From: an uncultured Porphyromonadaceae bacterium
GTDB taxonomy: Bacteria; Bacteroidota; Bacteroidia; Bacteroidales; Muribaculaceae
Length of the DNA stretch: 14,545 bases
NCBI GenBank assembly: GCA_900549445.1
Contig: UROS01000047.1
Location: 1 to 14,545 of the forward strand
Reading direction: 5' to 3'
Part shown: positions 1 through 7,080 of the stretch, piece by piece
Numbering within the stretch: the stretch's first letter is position 1
Layout: every line of letters starts with the position of its first letter
Program-made: the position numbers and the translations under genes
Notes under the pieces: generated by a model
The model's input: only the letters and a program-made list of their open reading frames with translations
Told to the model about the DNA's origin: nothing
The model's database searches: none

Positions 1-516
1 GTTGACAATGTACGTCTGCAAGAGCGCGAGGAAGTGGCAGAGATTGAGCTCGACGGTGAGCCGGAAGTCACCATCAGCCACGATACCGCCGCAGGTGAAA
101 TGACTGTTGCTTACAGCTTCAACGTAAAGAACTATAATGGCGAAGAGGTGAAGGTCGTTGCCACCGTCGACGGCCACAGCGAGGTAGTTTTCGATGGGTT
201 CGTACCCGAAACCGAGAAAGCTCCGATGCGTGCAGCCGCCGAGAGCGTGCCGTTCAGCGGTAATCTGAAGGCCACACACGAGGTTCTGAAAACCCTCAGC
301 GCTCCGCAGGTAACTCTCACAGCCACCGCAGGTGAGAAGGAGCTCTTCAGCGTGCAGAAAGCTCCCGACTCGACCACCGGCATTGCCGACATTAGCGTCG
401 ACAGCGAGACTGAGGCCGAGTACTTCAACCTCCAGGGCATCCGCATCGCTAATCCCGAACCCGGCCAGCTCTACATCAGGCGTCAGGGATCGAAGGCCGT
501 GAAGATCCGCTTCTGA
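1..516 (+). CDS. C-terminal part of a secreted Bacteroidales protein (5' end outside window)
   Basis: The frame is open from base 1 to the TGA at 514-516, giving 171 codons. A GTG at position 34 could be read as a start, but the open frame upstream makes a 5'-truncated longer gene more likely. The visible part is beta-rich (alternating hydrophobic stretches such as VTISHDT, MTVAYSFNV, VKVVATVDG), like an immunoglobulin or adhesin-like module. It ends in a compact tail, EYFNLQGIRI...GQLYIRRQG...VKIRF, of the kind that closes many secreted Bacteroidales proteins (NLQG-x-R, then GxxYIxRxG). I infer export to the envelope or outside the cell. The catalytic or binding part, if there is one, lies left of the window, so the function cannot be named. 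A strong terminator follows 22 bp after the stop. Confidence 0.8.
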   Translation, partial: VDNVRLQEREEVAEIELDGEPEVTISHDTAAGEMTVAYSFNVKNYNGEEVKVVATVDGHSEVVFDGFVPETEKAPMRAAAESVPFSGNLKATHEVLKTLSAPQVTLTATAGEKELFSVQKAPDSTTGIADISVDSETEAEYFNLQGIRIANPEPGQLYIRRQGSKAVKIRF

Positions 517-538
517 TTCTCCATCCGACTTCATAATG

Positions 539-578
539 ACGGCAGCCGCGCGAAAACCTGCGTGCGGCTGCCGTTTTT
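539..578 (+). terminator. Rho-independent terminator of the 1-516 gene
   Basis: There is a perfect 11-bp stem (539-549 with 564-574, acggcagccgc / gcggctgccgt) with a 14-nt loop, running into a TTTTT run at 574-578. It separates the upstream secreted-protein gene from the tRNA transcription unit. Confidence 0.85.
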
Positions 579-610
579 CGCGGGGATTTTGCAAATTTTT
601 CTAAAAAAAC

Positions 611-641
611 TTGCACACGTGGAAAAGCCGTATTACCTTTG
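611..641 (+). promoter_or_regulatory. Bacteroidetes-type promoter for tRNA-Asp
   Basis: The -7 box TACCTTTG (634-641) matches TAnnTTTG exactly. A TTG (611-613, in CTTG) lies 20 bp upstream as the -33 element. Transcription would start near 648, about 38 nt before the mature tRNA 5' end. Confidence 0.7.
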
Positions 642-685
642 CAGAGCATTTCGGCGCAGGCCGCAGTGCTCTCGACCAAAGAGAT

Positions 686-759
686 GGTGTGGTAGTTCAG
701 CTGGTTAGAATACATGCCTGTCACGCATGGGGTCGCGGGTTCGAGTCCCGTCCGCACCG
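686..759 (+). tRNA. tRNA-Asp (anticodon GTC)
   Basis: This is a complete 74-nt cloverleaf. The acceptor stem is 686-692 with 752-758 (one G-U pair at the fifth position). The D arm contains AGCTGGTTA. The anticodon stem is CATGC/GCATG (713-717 with 725-729) around the loop CTGTCAC, with GTC at 720-722. The T arm contains GGTTCGAGTCC, and the discriminator is G759. CCA is not encoded. The sequence is very close to standard bacterial tRNA-Asp. It has its own promoter and terminator, so it is a single-gene unit. I saw no integrase or duplicated tRNA 3' end in the window to suggest use as an attachment site. Confidence 0.97.
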
Positions 760-773
760 CAGAGGAGAGAGGA

Positions 774-819
774 GAATGAGTAATTGTCAACCTTCGGGTT
801 GCGTTACTCATTCTTTTTT
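774..819 (+). terminator. Terminator of the tRNA-Asp unit
   Basis: The outer 10-bp stem is 774-783 with 804-813. A second inner stem, CAACC/GGTTG (788-792, 797-801), is capped by a UUCG tetraloop (793-796). Six T residues (814-819) follow. The stable CUUCGG cap and U6 tract make this a strong intrinsic terminator. Confidence 0.9.
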
Positions 820-1113
820 CGTTTTGGGTAGAAGGAGAGGAATTGAGGATCAATGTAAAAAAGCGATTGCCATGCGCCTGTAACCCCATTGCGAACCTCC
901 CCGAAACAGTCCTCGCGAAAAAGCGCTGGAGGCGCGATGTTTCTCAAACCCATTGCGGAGCGAAGCGGAGCTGTGGGCCTGACGCCACCCCTCCGCACTC
1001 GAGGCGAGCCGCGGAGCCGCGATGCCTCGAAACCGGCGTTAGCCAAGCTGCGCGAATTGACCTGAACATATCGCGTGGATATGCTGTTTTTTCGAAATCT
1101 TTTTTCTATTATT
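820..1113. other. Non-coding GC-rich intergenic stretch with imperfect repeats
   Basis: I see no credible gene here; short open frames on both strands look like composition artefacts and have no initiation or domain signals. The stretch holds a diverged direct repeat: AAAAAGCG then CCCATTGCG occurs at 858-893 and again at 918-957. GCGGAGC is repeated at 955-961 and 965-971, with a GCGGAGCC at 1011-1018. A 7-bp inverted repeat TCGAGGC/GCCTCGA flanks 1006-1023. Near the right end a 6-bp stem (1067-1072 with 1078-1083) is followed by a T6 run (1087-1092 region), a terminator-like arrangement reading toward amtB. This could be decayed repeat DNA or an unrecognised RNA. Confidence 0.5.
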
Positions 1114-1145
1114 TTTGTTTATCTTAATAAAGATTGCTATCTTTG
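1114..1145 (+). promoter_or_regulatory. amtB promoter
   Basis: TTTG (1114-1117) and TATCTTTG (1138-1145) are separated by exactly 20 bp, an exact match to the Bacteroidetes primary-sigma consensus. The start of transcription would be near 1152, giving a leader of about 75 nt before the ATG at 1227. Confidence 0.85.
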
Positions 1146-1170
1146 CAGCAGATTCATTAAATATTTTATA

Positions 1171-1199
1171 GCATTTACTGCTTTTTAGCAGCAAATTGC
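1171..1199 (+). promoter_or_regulatory. Stem-loop in the amtB 5' leader
   Basis: CTGCT (1178-1182) pairs with AGCAG (1187-1191) around a TTTT loop. The helix can be extended past one mismatch by ATTT/AAAT and GC/GC with a bulge (1171-1176 with 1193-1199). It sits wholly within the predicted leader, 27 nt upstream of the start codon. A regulatory role (mRNA stability, translation or attenuation) is inference only; no known riboswitch class was recognised. Confidence 0.35.
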
Positions 1200-1226
1200 A
1201 AATCCGTCAATTCACTGTTTAGCGTT

Positions 1227-2660
1227 ATGACTTACAAAGGTAAAAAAATTAAGGGCGGCTGGCTTGCAGCGTTTGTGCTGATGGCAGCCGTGAGCGTGGC
1301 CGGACTGTTTACTACGTCGGGCGAAGGTTTGTTCGGAATGAGTTGCGACCATCTTTATGCGAATGTTGCATGGATGATAACGGCTACGATTTTCGTACTG
1401 ATGATGACCCCGGGACTGTCGTTTTTCTACGGCGGCATGGTGAGGGTTAAAAACGTGATCTCCACGATGCTCCAGAGTTTCATTGTAATGGGCTTCATCA
1501 GCGTGATCTGGGTTATTTTCGGATTCTCGCTCGCTTTCGGCAACGACATCGGCCATATAATCGGCAATCCGCTCGACTTCTTTATGTTCGACGGCGTAGG
1601 GGTCAACAATGTGGTGGATCGCAACGAAAGCTTGCTCTCCGAAATAGGAATAGCCACGACCACCATCCCTCTGGCTCTGTTCGCGCTGTTTCAGATGAAA
1701 TTCGCCATCATCACACCGTCGCTCATCACCGGCTCGTTTGCGGAGCGCGTGCGCTTCTCGGGCTACCTGCTTTTCATGGTGCTCTGGGTGATTTTGGTTT
1801 ACTGCCCCCTCGCCCACTGCACCTGGCATCCGGAGGGATTGTTCGGCATGATGGACGTGCATGACTACGCCGGCGGCATAGTCGTACATGCCGCCTCAGG
1901 TATCGCGGCGCTTGCGGGCGCCATATTCTTAGGAAAGCGCACCCCGAGCGACGAGGCAGCCAAGCCCGCCAACGTGCCGTTCGTGCTTTTAGGCGCAGCC
2001 ATGCTGTGGCTGGGATGGTTCGGATTCAACGGCGGCAGCTCCCTGGCTGCCGACGGTATAGCCGTACTGGCATTCCTCAATACCAACACCGCCGCGGCAA
2101 CGGCTATGGTAACATGGGTTGTTTTCGACGCTCTGCGCGGACGCAAGCCGTCGGCAATGGGTGCGGCTATCGGCGCCGTGGTCGGACTCGTGGCAATCAC
2201 CCCCTGCGCAGGCTGGGTTACTGTAGGGCAGAGCATCTTCATTTCGTTTGTAATCACCATCTGCTGCAACATTGCAGTGACTTGGAAGAGCTACTCGCGG
2301 ATGCTCGACGATGCGCTCGACGTATTCCCGACCCACGGACTCGGGGGCATACTCGGCACCATAGCCACCGGCATCTTCGCCTATGGCTTTTTTGCAAAAG
2401 ACAACCCCGGCATCATCTCGCACTCGGAATTTTTCTGGAACCATATACTCGTGCTTCTGATAGTGTTTGTCTACACCTTCGGCATGAGCTACGGCCTCTA
2501 CTGGCTGACCAATAAAATCATACCCCTGCGCGTCAGCCGCCACAACGAGGAGATAGGCCTCGACCGCTCGCAGCATGGCGAGGAATACGGCGCCGAAGCC
2601 GGCACCGGAATAGCCGAAGAGCAACTCTCCGACGCCGAATGGTTCAGCCGCATGGAATAA
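1227..2660 (+). CDS. amtB: Ammonium transporter of the Amt/MEP/Rh family
   Basis: This 477-residue inner-membrane channel conducts ammonium/ammonia for nitrogen assimilation. Family hallmarks are visible in order: MTPGLSFFYGGMVRVKNV (60-77); FQMKFAIITPSLITGSFAERVRF (about 155-177), supplying the outer Phe-gate region; W200; the signature DYAGGIVVH with D213 and pore histidine H221; GWFGFNGGS with F267 and S271; and THGLGG with the second pore histidine H370. The cytosolic C-terminal tail keeps the GLDRSQHGEEYG motif (444-455) that contacts PII proteins in known Amt channels. About eleven membrane segments are expected. The start follows a consensus promoter by about 75 nt. No glnK lies next to it, although amtB is usually linked to glnK; an unlinked PII partner is inferred. 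A terminator follows immediately. Confidence 0.97.
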   Translation: MTYKGKKIKGGWLAAFVLMAAVSVAGLFTTSGEGLFGMSCDHLYANVAWMITATIFVLMMTPGLSFFYGGMVRVKNVISTMLQSFIVMGFISVIWVIFGFSLAFGNDIGHIIGNPLDFFMFDGVGVNNVVDRNESLLSEIGIATTTIPLALFALFQMKFAIITPSLITGSFAERVRFSGYLLFMVLWVILVYCPLAHCTWHPEGLFGMMDVHDYAGGIVVHAASGIAALAGAIFLGKRTPSDEAAKPANVPFVLLGAAMLWLGWFGFNGGSSLAADGIAVLAFLNTNTAAATAMVTWVVFDALRGRKPSAMGAAIGAVVGLVAITPCAGWVTVGQSIFISFVITICCNIAVTWKSYSRMLDDALDVFPTHGLGGILGTIATGIFAYGFFAKDNPGIISHSEFFWNHILVLLIVFVYTFGMSYGLYWLTNKIIPLRVSRHNEEIGLDRSQHGEEYGAEAGTGIAEEQLSDAEWFSRME

Positions 2661-2683
2661 AAATTCAAAATTATCTATACGGG

Positions 2684-2728
2684 ATAAACTCCACACTGGG
2701 CGCAAGCCTCTGGGTGGAGTTTATTTTT
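2684..2728 (+). terminator. amtB terminator
   Basis: A perfect 11-bp stem (2684-2694, ataaactccac, with 2714-2724) encloses a 19-nt loop and ends in a short T tract (2724-2728). It begins 23 bp after the amtB stop and makes amtB a single-gene unit. Confidence 0.85.
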
Positions 2729-2744
2729 ATGTATTTTTAACAAT

Positions 2745-2781
2745 GGGGGGGGTAATATGTTATAGATTGTTTATAATTTTG
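2745..2781 (+). promoter_or_regulatory. Probable promoter of the surface-protein cassette, with a G8 tract at the -33 position
   Basis: TAATTTTG (2774-2781) matches the TAnnTTTG -7 box and lies 24 bp before the ATG at 2806. No TTTG is present at the expected -33 spacing. That place (about 2749-2754) is occupied by the end of a run of eight G residues (2745-2752). The predicted leader is only about 17 nt, A/T-rich and without a Shine-Dalgarno sequence. Confidence 0.55.
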
Positions 2782-2805
2782 CACTGACATAAATAAACCT
2801 TTAGT

Positions 2806-3798
2806 ATGAAATTCAAAACAACCTTTCTTGCAATCTTTATCGCTTCCGCCGCATTATTTTCAACATCATGCGGCAGTGACAACGACAGTAACGAACCCGG
2901 TTCCGGAGCCGGCGACCTCAGCCAGTTAACAGAGCCCAAATACGCCGACGATGCTGTAAAGTACGCCATTAATTCAGACAAAACCGACATCGGTTCAATT
3001 GAGTTTACCGAAAGTGGCCGTTATATCATCATTAAATCCTGGGCAATGCCCTCCTATGCGCCGAGGCACGCAAAAAAATCAATGCTGAAAGCCGCCGCTG
3101 GCAGCCGCTATGGCAGCAATTCGCCCTACATCACAGGCACCTATACCAAGGTGGGCGACAGCGAGTACATACTCGAAGGCTTCGGGTCGGTAGTGATTAC
3201 CGGAACATCCTCAAACGCCGTTGAACTCCTCGTATCGCCCGCCGACGGCGAACCTTATTCCGTAGGCGCCCAGCAGGAGGATGCCATCAACGACAACAGC
3301 GCCGAAACTCTCGCACTCTGCCGCAGCTGGAATCCCACCCAGTTCCGCGCCCGCGTGTCGGTAAACGGTAAGATTTGTGCCGACGAATCCGGACCCTACA
3401 AGGATCTGTATAAGATTGAGCGACGCATTGACCAGATACTCGAACAGCTTGGAGGTTACGACGATGACGACGAAGAAGAATATGCCCTCGACGATGACGA
3501 CTACTCCGACGAGGCAATAGCCACCGAGGTGATTTTCACCCGCAGCGGATCGTATGCAGTGCTGTTTGACAACGGTGAGCTTGACGTGCGCCTCTGGAAA
3601 TGGCTGTCGCGAACCACCGACAACCTCTCGCTCATCTACAGCTGGAGAGCCGACGGTTTCTCCGACCCCGAGGAATCGGGCAGATGTCAGATTACCTTCA
3701 ACGGTAAAAGCGTTACGTTCTACGAAACCGAATCTGAAACCGAGGACGGCGTAACCCTCACGATTGATACCTGGACAACCGTCACCGAAAAAATCTAA
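2806..3798 (+). CDS. Putative surface lipoprotein with acidic linker, function unknown
   Basis: This is a 330-residue lipoprotein of unknown function. The N-terminus has a lipoprotein signal with lipobox S-T-S-C and acylated Cys22. The residues after it (GSDNDSNE) are polar and acidic, which could favour outer-membrane surface export in Bacteroidetes, though the match to the known export signal is loose. Two related beta-rich halves can be seen. The first runs from about IEFTESGRYIII (65-76) to LCRSW...VSVNGK (171-189). The second runs from VIFTRSGSYAVL (242-253) to LIYSW...ITFNGK (277-301). A very acidic stretch (219-236, mostly Asp/Glu) joins them and might bind calcium. The layout resembles lipocalin-like Bacteroidales lipoproteins, but I cannot assign a family. 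It probably heads a transcript with the two secreted-protein genes downstream, since no terminator with a T tract separates them. Confidence 0.85.
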   Translation: MKFKTTFLAIFIASAALFSTSCGSDNDSNEPGSGAGDLSQLTEPKYADDAVKYAINSDKTDIGSIEFTESGRYIIIKSWAMPSYAPRHAKKSMLKAAAGSRYGSNSPYITGTYTKVGDSEYILEGFGSVVITGTSSNAVELLVSPADGEPYSVGAQQEDAINDNSAETLALCRSWNPTQFRARVSVNGKICADESGPYKDLYKIERRIDQILEQLGGYDDDDEEEYALDDDDYSDEAIATEVIFTRSGSYAVLFDNGELDVRLWKWLSRTTDNLSLIYSWRADGFSDPEESGRCQITFNGKSVTFYETESETEDGVTLTIDTWTTVTEKI

Positions 3799-3820
3799 AC
3801 CGGATTTCAAAACCTAAAAC

Positions 3821-3860
3821 GCGCGGAGCCTGTGTCCCCGGTGGGGCAACGGCTCCGCGC
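3821..3860 (+). other. Intercistronic GC-rich stem-loop
   Basis: A perfect 10-bp stem (GCGCGGAGCC 3821-3830 with GGCTCCGCGC 3851-3860) contains a further CCCC/GGGG helix (3836-3839 with 3843-3846). No T tract follows, only TGATAATTTC, so it is a poor intrinsic terminator. It ends 17 nt before the next ATG. Likely roles are mRNA processing or stability, setting unequal expression of the lipoprotein and the downstream genes, or partial attenuation. Confidence 0.55.
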
Positions 3861-3877
3861 TGATAATTTCAATAAAG

Positions 3878-4369
3878 ATGAAACTCAGATTGTTGGCAGC
3901 CCTGCTGCTGTCTGCGATGCAGCTATCCGCCATTGCAGAAGATGTGCTGGAGACTTTCGTGGCAATGACCCTGAATCTCAGCGGAGGCAAGACTCAGACC
4001 GTGATTCTCGCCGATGTTCCCAAAATCACCTTTTCCGACAACCGAATGGTAATTGCCGGCGAAACGGCACCCGACCTCGAATTTCCGCTCGACGAGATGA
4101 TATCGTACTACTTTTCGCGTGTGCAGTCCGGGATTGAGAGCGTGGCCGGCGACGACCACGGAGTGGCTATCAGGGTCGACGCGGGAAGCCTGACAGTGAA
4201 GAATCTTGCCTCCGGAACGCGCGCAACACTCTACAACGCTCAGGGCATTACGGTGGCATCGGCGTCTGCGGCTGCCGACGGCACGGCGAAAATAGACACT
4301 TCGGCACTCCCGGCCGGGGTATACATCGTAAGCTACGGAAACCTTTCGACTAAAATCGTGAAGAAATGA
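3878..4369 (+). CDS. Small secreted protein with C-terminal sorting-like tail
   Basis: The protein has 163 residues, with a signal peptide of about 20 residues (cleavage after LSAIA). The N-terminal part (about 28-60) has the pattern LNLSGGKTQTVILADVPKITF followed by a short loop and MVI, a motif seen at the start of many Bacteroidales secreted proteins. The C-terminal part (about 95-163) looks like a Por-secretion-type tail domain: IRVDAGSLTVKNL, ATLYNAQGITV, SALPAGVYIVSYG, STKIVKK. Such tails are known to direct proteins through the type IX secretion system, but several gut Bacteroidales lack a complete system, so the export route is uncertain. With only about 75 residues besides signal and tail, there is no room for a usual enzyme domain. 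Its stop overlaps the next start (ATGA, 4366-4369), indicating translational coupling with the 886-residue protein. Confidence 0.85.
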   Translation: MKLRLLAALLLSAMQLSAIAEDVLETFVAMTLNLSGGKTQTVILADVPKITFSDNRMVIAGETAPDLEFPLDEMISYYFSRVQSGIESVAGDDHGVAIRVDAGSLTVKNLASGTRATLYNAQGITVASASAAADGTAKIDTSALPAGVYIVSYGNLSTKIVKK

Positions 4370-7026
4370 AAAAGGCGATTTTTGGAGCTTTGCTGTCGCT
4401 GCTGGCAGCCCTCCAGACCGTATCGGCGGGCATAAACAACGATGACAACCGTGTGTTTTACACCTACGGCCGCAACAACGATATACAACCGGTTTTTGTA
4501 AACAACGTCGACTCCATAATCTTCACCCGTACCGACGCCGAAGGCTTCGAGCACGAAGACATAGTGGCGCAGCTCATCTGTATGCCCGACACGGTGATAA
4601 GAATCGACATAGCCGACGTTGACAGCGTTTCTTTCGTAACGCCCAAAACCGTCTACAACAAGCAGGCAATCGTAATCGACGAGACCCCGCTGTGGAACCA
4701 CGTCCGCTGGGCGGATTACAGCCATATCTCGCTCCGCACCGACATAGCCCGCGCCGACGTTCCTCATGCAGGCGACCGCCTCGTTACCGTCAGAACCGAA
4801 GGACATTTCCCGTCGGGGTTCTCCGCAGAAGTGACCGACGTAACTTTCTCGACCGACTCTATCCTCTTAACCTGCAAGCCTATAGACCCTGTTTTCGTGC
4901 TCGACCGCTACTATGGAGTGGGAGCAGCCGGGCCGAACAACCATGCCGACGCGCAGAAAGCGCAGTCAAGAGCGCCGATTTCCAACCTTCCGTATTTTGA
5001 ACTGACCTTCGGACCCGACAAATATCTGGACTTCGATTTTAAGGCGAAGGAGACACCGTCGAAATACCAGGATGAATACACTGCAGCCGGAATCGAAGGA
5101 AAGGCCACCGGAAGCCTTCATTATTCCGACCACTACACCGTGAAGGTGGCGCAGGTAATCGAGTACGGATCCTCTTTCAGCGATGTATATGTTGAGAGGC
5201 TACAGTTTTACAACCTCAACCTGTCGCTGGCCGGAAGCATCTTCATTGAAGAATACTTCGATGAGGATAGCCCCTACAAGGTCAAAACCGATATGCCGAT
5301 TCCCAATGCTCCGTTCTTCCGTTTTTACCTGGAAGGAAGCCCCACGTTCGGAATCAGGGGTGACATCGGCATGGATGCTGAGTTCAGAAAGGAAGTTCTG
5401 TCACTGACCCACTTCTCGTACAGTTCAGATGAGAATCTCAAAACCATCTGCACCAGCGACGAGACGGTGAAGTCGGATTATCTCGACGCCAAATTCATGG
5501 GCGATATCGAGATAAAAGCGGGCGCAAAGGTTGAATTCGGCGTCAAAAACGCCGGCTACGTGGACACCAAGAATTTCGAGTGCGGCGTCAAAGCTTATGC
5601 CGGGCTTGAAGGGGGACTGAAAGCGGAGGTGTCGATGCTCTTCCCCGCAAGTTATACAGACCACCCTATATCCACCGAATATTATTCCGATGCCGTCGAC
5701 GAAAGTTTCATCGATCTGAAATTCTATCTTGAGGGCAAACTGGGCGTAAAAGGAGTAATGAAGTTCAAGGACAAGGATACAGGACAGGAAATAGGCGGCG
5801 AGATAGGCGTGGAACGCAAAGCCGGATTCGAACATGAGTTTGCAAGGTGGGACGCATATCCCAGATTCAACATGCCGGTTATAAACGCTCCGAAGGCCGG
5901 CATATCCCCCGGCAGATTCAGCTCGCTCATTTCAGGCAGTCTTCCTATTCCTGTCAAGGTCGGCTACAAGGTTTTCGACGAAGGTAACAACGAACTCATC
6001 AGCGGATATTCGGACTACACCTACCGCACACCCGACGATTTCACCCGCTACGAAGTGGATATACCCGACGTTTCGCAGCTTATAAACCGCCAGTGCACGG
6101 TCTACCCGATGTTCAAGTTCGTCGACTGGGAGATTCTCGCTACGCCGTCCGCCCCGGTACACCTCGAGGTTGTTCCCCACACCGGCAACGCCTCGGGAGT
6201 GACAGCGAGGAAAGCCACTCTAAACGGTAGTATTGAAGGCGGCGAGATGCTTGTCAGCCCCAATTTCGCCGGAATCAAAATCTCCCAAAGCCCGCAGATT
6301 ACTTCGGATGCGCGCGGCGGCAGAACGGCAATCGACAGCGACGGCAACATTTCAGTTACCTTCAGCGGTCTTGAAAAAGACACGAAATACTACTATGCCG
6401 CTTTTGTAGCAGCAAACGGAAAAATAACCTGGGGCGAAACCAAATCGTTCACCACTCCCAGCGTGGATTACGTCGATCTCGGTCTGAGCGTTTACTGGGC
6501 GTCGTCCAACGTAGGCGGCAAAGCCGAGACCGACAACGGACTTTATTTCGCCTGGGGCGAGACCGCAGCCAAGGGTTCGTATGACTGGTCGAACTATTTC
6601 GACTCGCCTTACGACGCCGGCGGGACATGGGCCGGATGCAACAATATCACCTCCGATATCTGCGGGAATTCTGATTACGACGCCGCAAGCAAGATAATGG
6701 GTCAGTCATGGCGCATGCCCACCGACAAGGAAATGAAAGAACTCATCGACAATTGCGACTGGGAATGGACCACAATCGACAACGTGGCAGGTTTTAAAGT
6801 GAAGAGCCGCGTAAACAGCAACTACATTTTCCTGCCCGCCAGCGGCAACGCCGACGGTTCAGAGATCCTTAACAAAGGTTCTTACGGAGCCTACTGGACG
6901 GGCACCGTCAGACCTTCGGGCGACCATTCCACCGCCAACAACCTGTATTTTGTGCCCTCAATGAAATCAACCCAGTGGGGCAACCGCTATCTCGGACGCA
7001 CTATCCGCGCCGTGTGGCCGAAATAA
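4366..7026 (+). CDS. Large secreted multidomain protein with FN3-like and Fibrobacter major paralogous (FSU_Mpar-like) domains
   Basis: The protein has 886 residues and a signal peptide of about 21 residues (ending VSA-G). The N-terminal region repeats a short strand motif, VNNVDSIIFTRTD (46-58) and IADVDSVSFVTP (82-93), also echoed in the upstream protein (ADVPKITF). The long middle (about 110-590) is rich in beta strands, Gly and aromatic residues and is not assignable by eye. An FN3-like domain follows (about 594-698, TARKATLNGSIEGG ... DTKYYYAAFV ... SFTTPS). The C-terminal domain (about 700-886) carries YVDLGLSVYWASSNVGG, YFAWGET, WRMPTDKEM, YWTGT and GRTIRAVWP, the pattern of Fibrobacter major paralogous domain proteins common on Bacteroidales surfaces. 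A surface adhesin or glycan-interacting role is an inference. It overlaps the preceding gene by 4 bp and is the last gene of the cassette. Confidence 0.9.
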   Translation: MKKAIFGALLSLLAALQTVSAGINNDDNRVFYTYGRNNDIQPVFVNNVDSIIFTRTDAEGFEHEDIVAQLICMPDTVIRIDIADVDSVSFVTPKTVYNKQAIVIDETPLWNHVRWADYSHISLRTDIARADVPHAGDRLVTVRTEGHFPSGFSAEVTDVTFSTDSILLTCKPIDPVFVLDRYYGVGAAGPNNHADAQKAQSRAPISNLPYFELTFGPDKYLDFDFKAKETPSKYQDEYTAAGIEGKATGSLHYSDHYTVKVAQVIEYGSSFSDVYVERLQFYNLNLSLAGSIFIEEYFDEDSPYKVKTDMPIPNAPFFRFYLEGSPTFGIRGDIGMDAEFRKEVLSLTHFSYSSDENLKTICTSDETVKSDYLDAKFMGDIEIKAGAKVEFGVKNAGYVDTKNFECGVKAYAGLEGGLKAEVSMLFPASYTDHPISTEYYSDAVDESFIDLKFYLEGKLGVKGVMKFKDKDTGQEIGGEIGVERKAGFEHEFARWDAYPRFNMPVINAPKAGISPGRFSSLISGSLPIPVKVGYKVFDEGNNELISGYSDYTYRTPDDFTRYEVDIPDVSQLINRQCTVYPMFKFVDWEILATPSAPVHLEVVPHTGNASGVTARKATLNGSIEGGEMLVSPNFAGIKISQSPQITSDARGGRTAIDSDGNISVTFSGLEKDTKYYYAAFVAANGKITWGETKSFTTPSVDYVDLGLSVYWASSNVGGKAETDNGLYFAWGETAAKGSYDWSNYFDSPYDAGGTWAGCNNITSDICGNSDYDAASKIMGQSWRMPTDKEMKELIDNCDWEWTTIDNVAGFKVKSRVNSNYIFLPASGNADGSEILNKGSYGAYWTGTVRPSGDHSTANNLYFVPSMKSTQWGNRYLGRTIRAVWPK

Positions 7027-7047
7027 GAGATTGTTTTTCAGTCTTTG

Positions 7048-7080
7048 AATCCACCCCGCCGGCTGCCGGCGGGGTGGATT
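7048..7080 (+). terminator. Strong hairpin ending the surface-protein cassette
   Basis: A perfect 15-bp stem (7048-7062 with 7066-7080) with a three-base CTG loop lies 21 bp after the stop of the 886-residue gene. The T tract is poor on this strand (ATTTGTCT), but the stem is the strongest in the window. The -33 box of the next promoter (TTTG 7079-7082) starts inside its last two bases. Confidence 0.75.

Noticed and set aside
686..759. tRNA-Asp as an integration site for a mobile element
   Set aside because: No integrase, no repeated tRNA 3' end and no atypical gene cargo seen downstream; amtB follows with ordinary codon use.
611..883. A 90-residue frame running through the tRNA gene
   Set aside because: It translates tRNA-Asp and its terminator, so it cannot be a protein gene.
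843..1127. Open frames on both strands between the tRNA and amtB (for example 843-1127 plus and 804-1046 minus)
   Set aside because: They overlap each other, are Arg/Pro/Cys-rich without domain or signal features, and run over the amtB promoter or the tRNA terminator.
1212..1889. A 225-residue minus-strand frame across amtB
   Set aside because: It is His/Glu/Arg-rich shadow translation of a clearly conserved transporter on the other strand.
1989..2705. A 238-residue minus-strand frame over the 3' half of amtB
   Set aside because: It has no recognisable domain and would require the conserved AmtB motifs to be coincidental.
3211..3810. A 199-residue minus-strand frame over the lipoprotein gene
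   Set aside because: The plus strand has a lipobox signal peptide, promoter and operon context; the minus frame has none.
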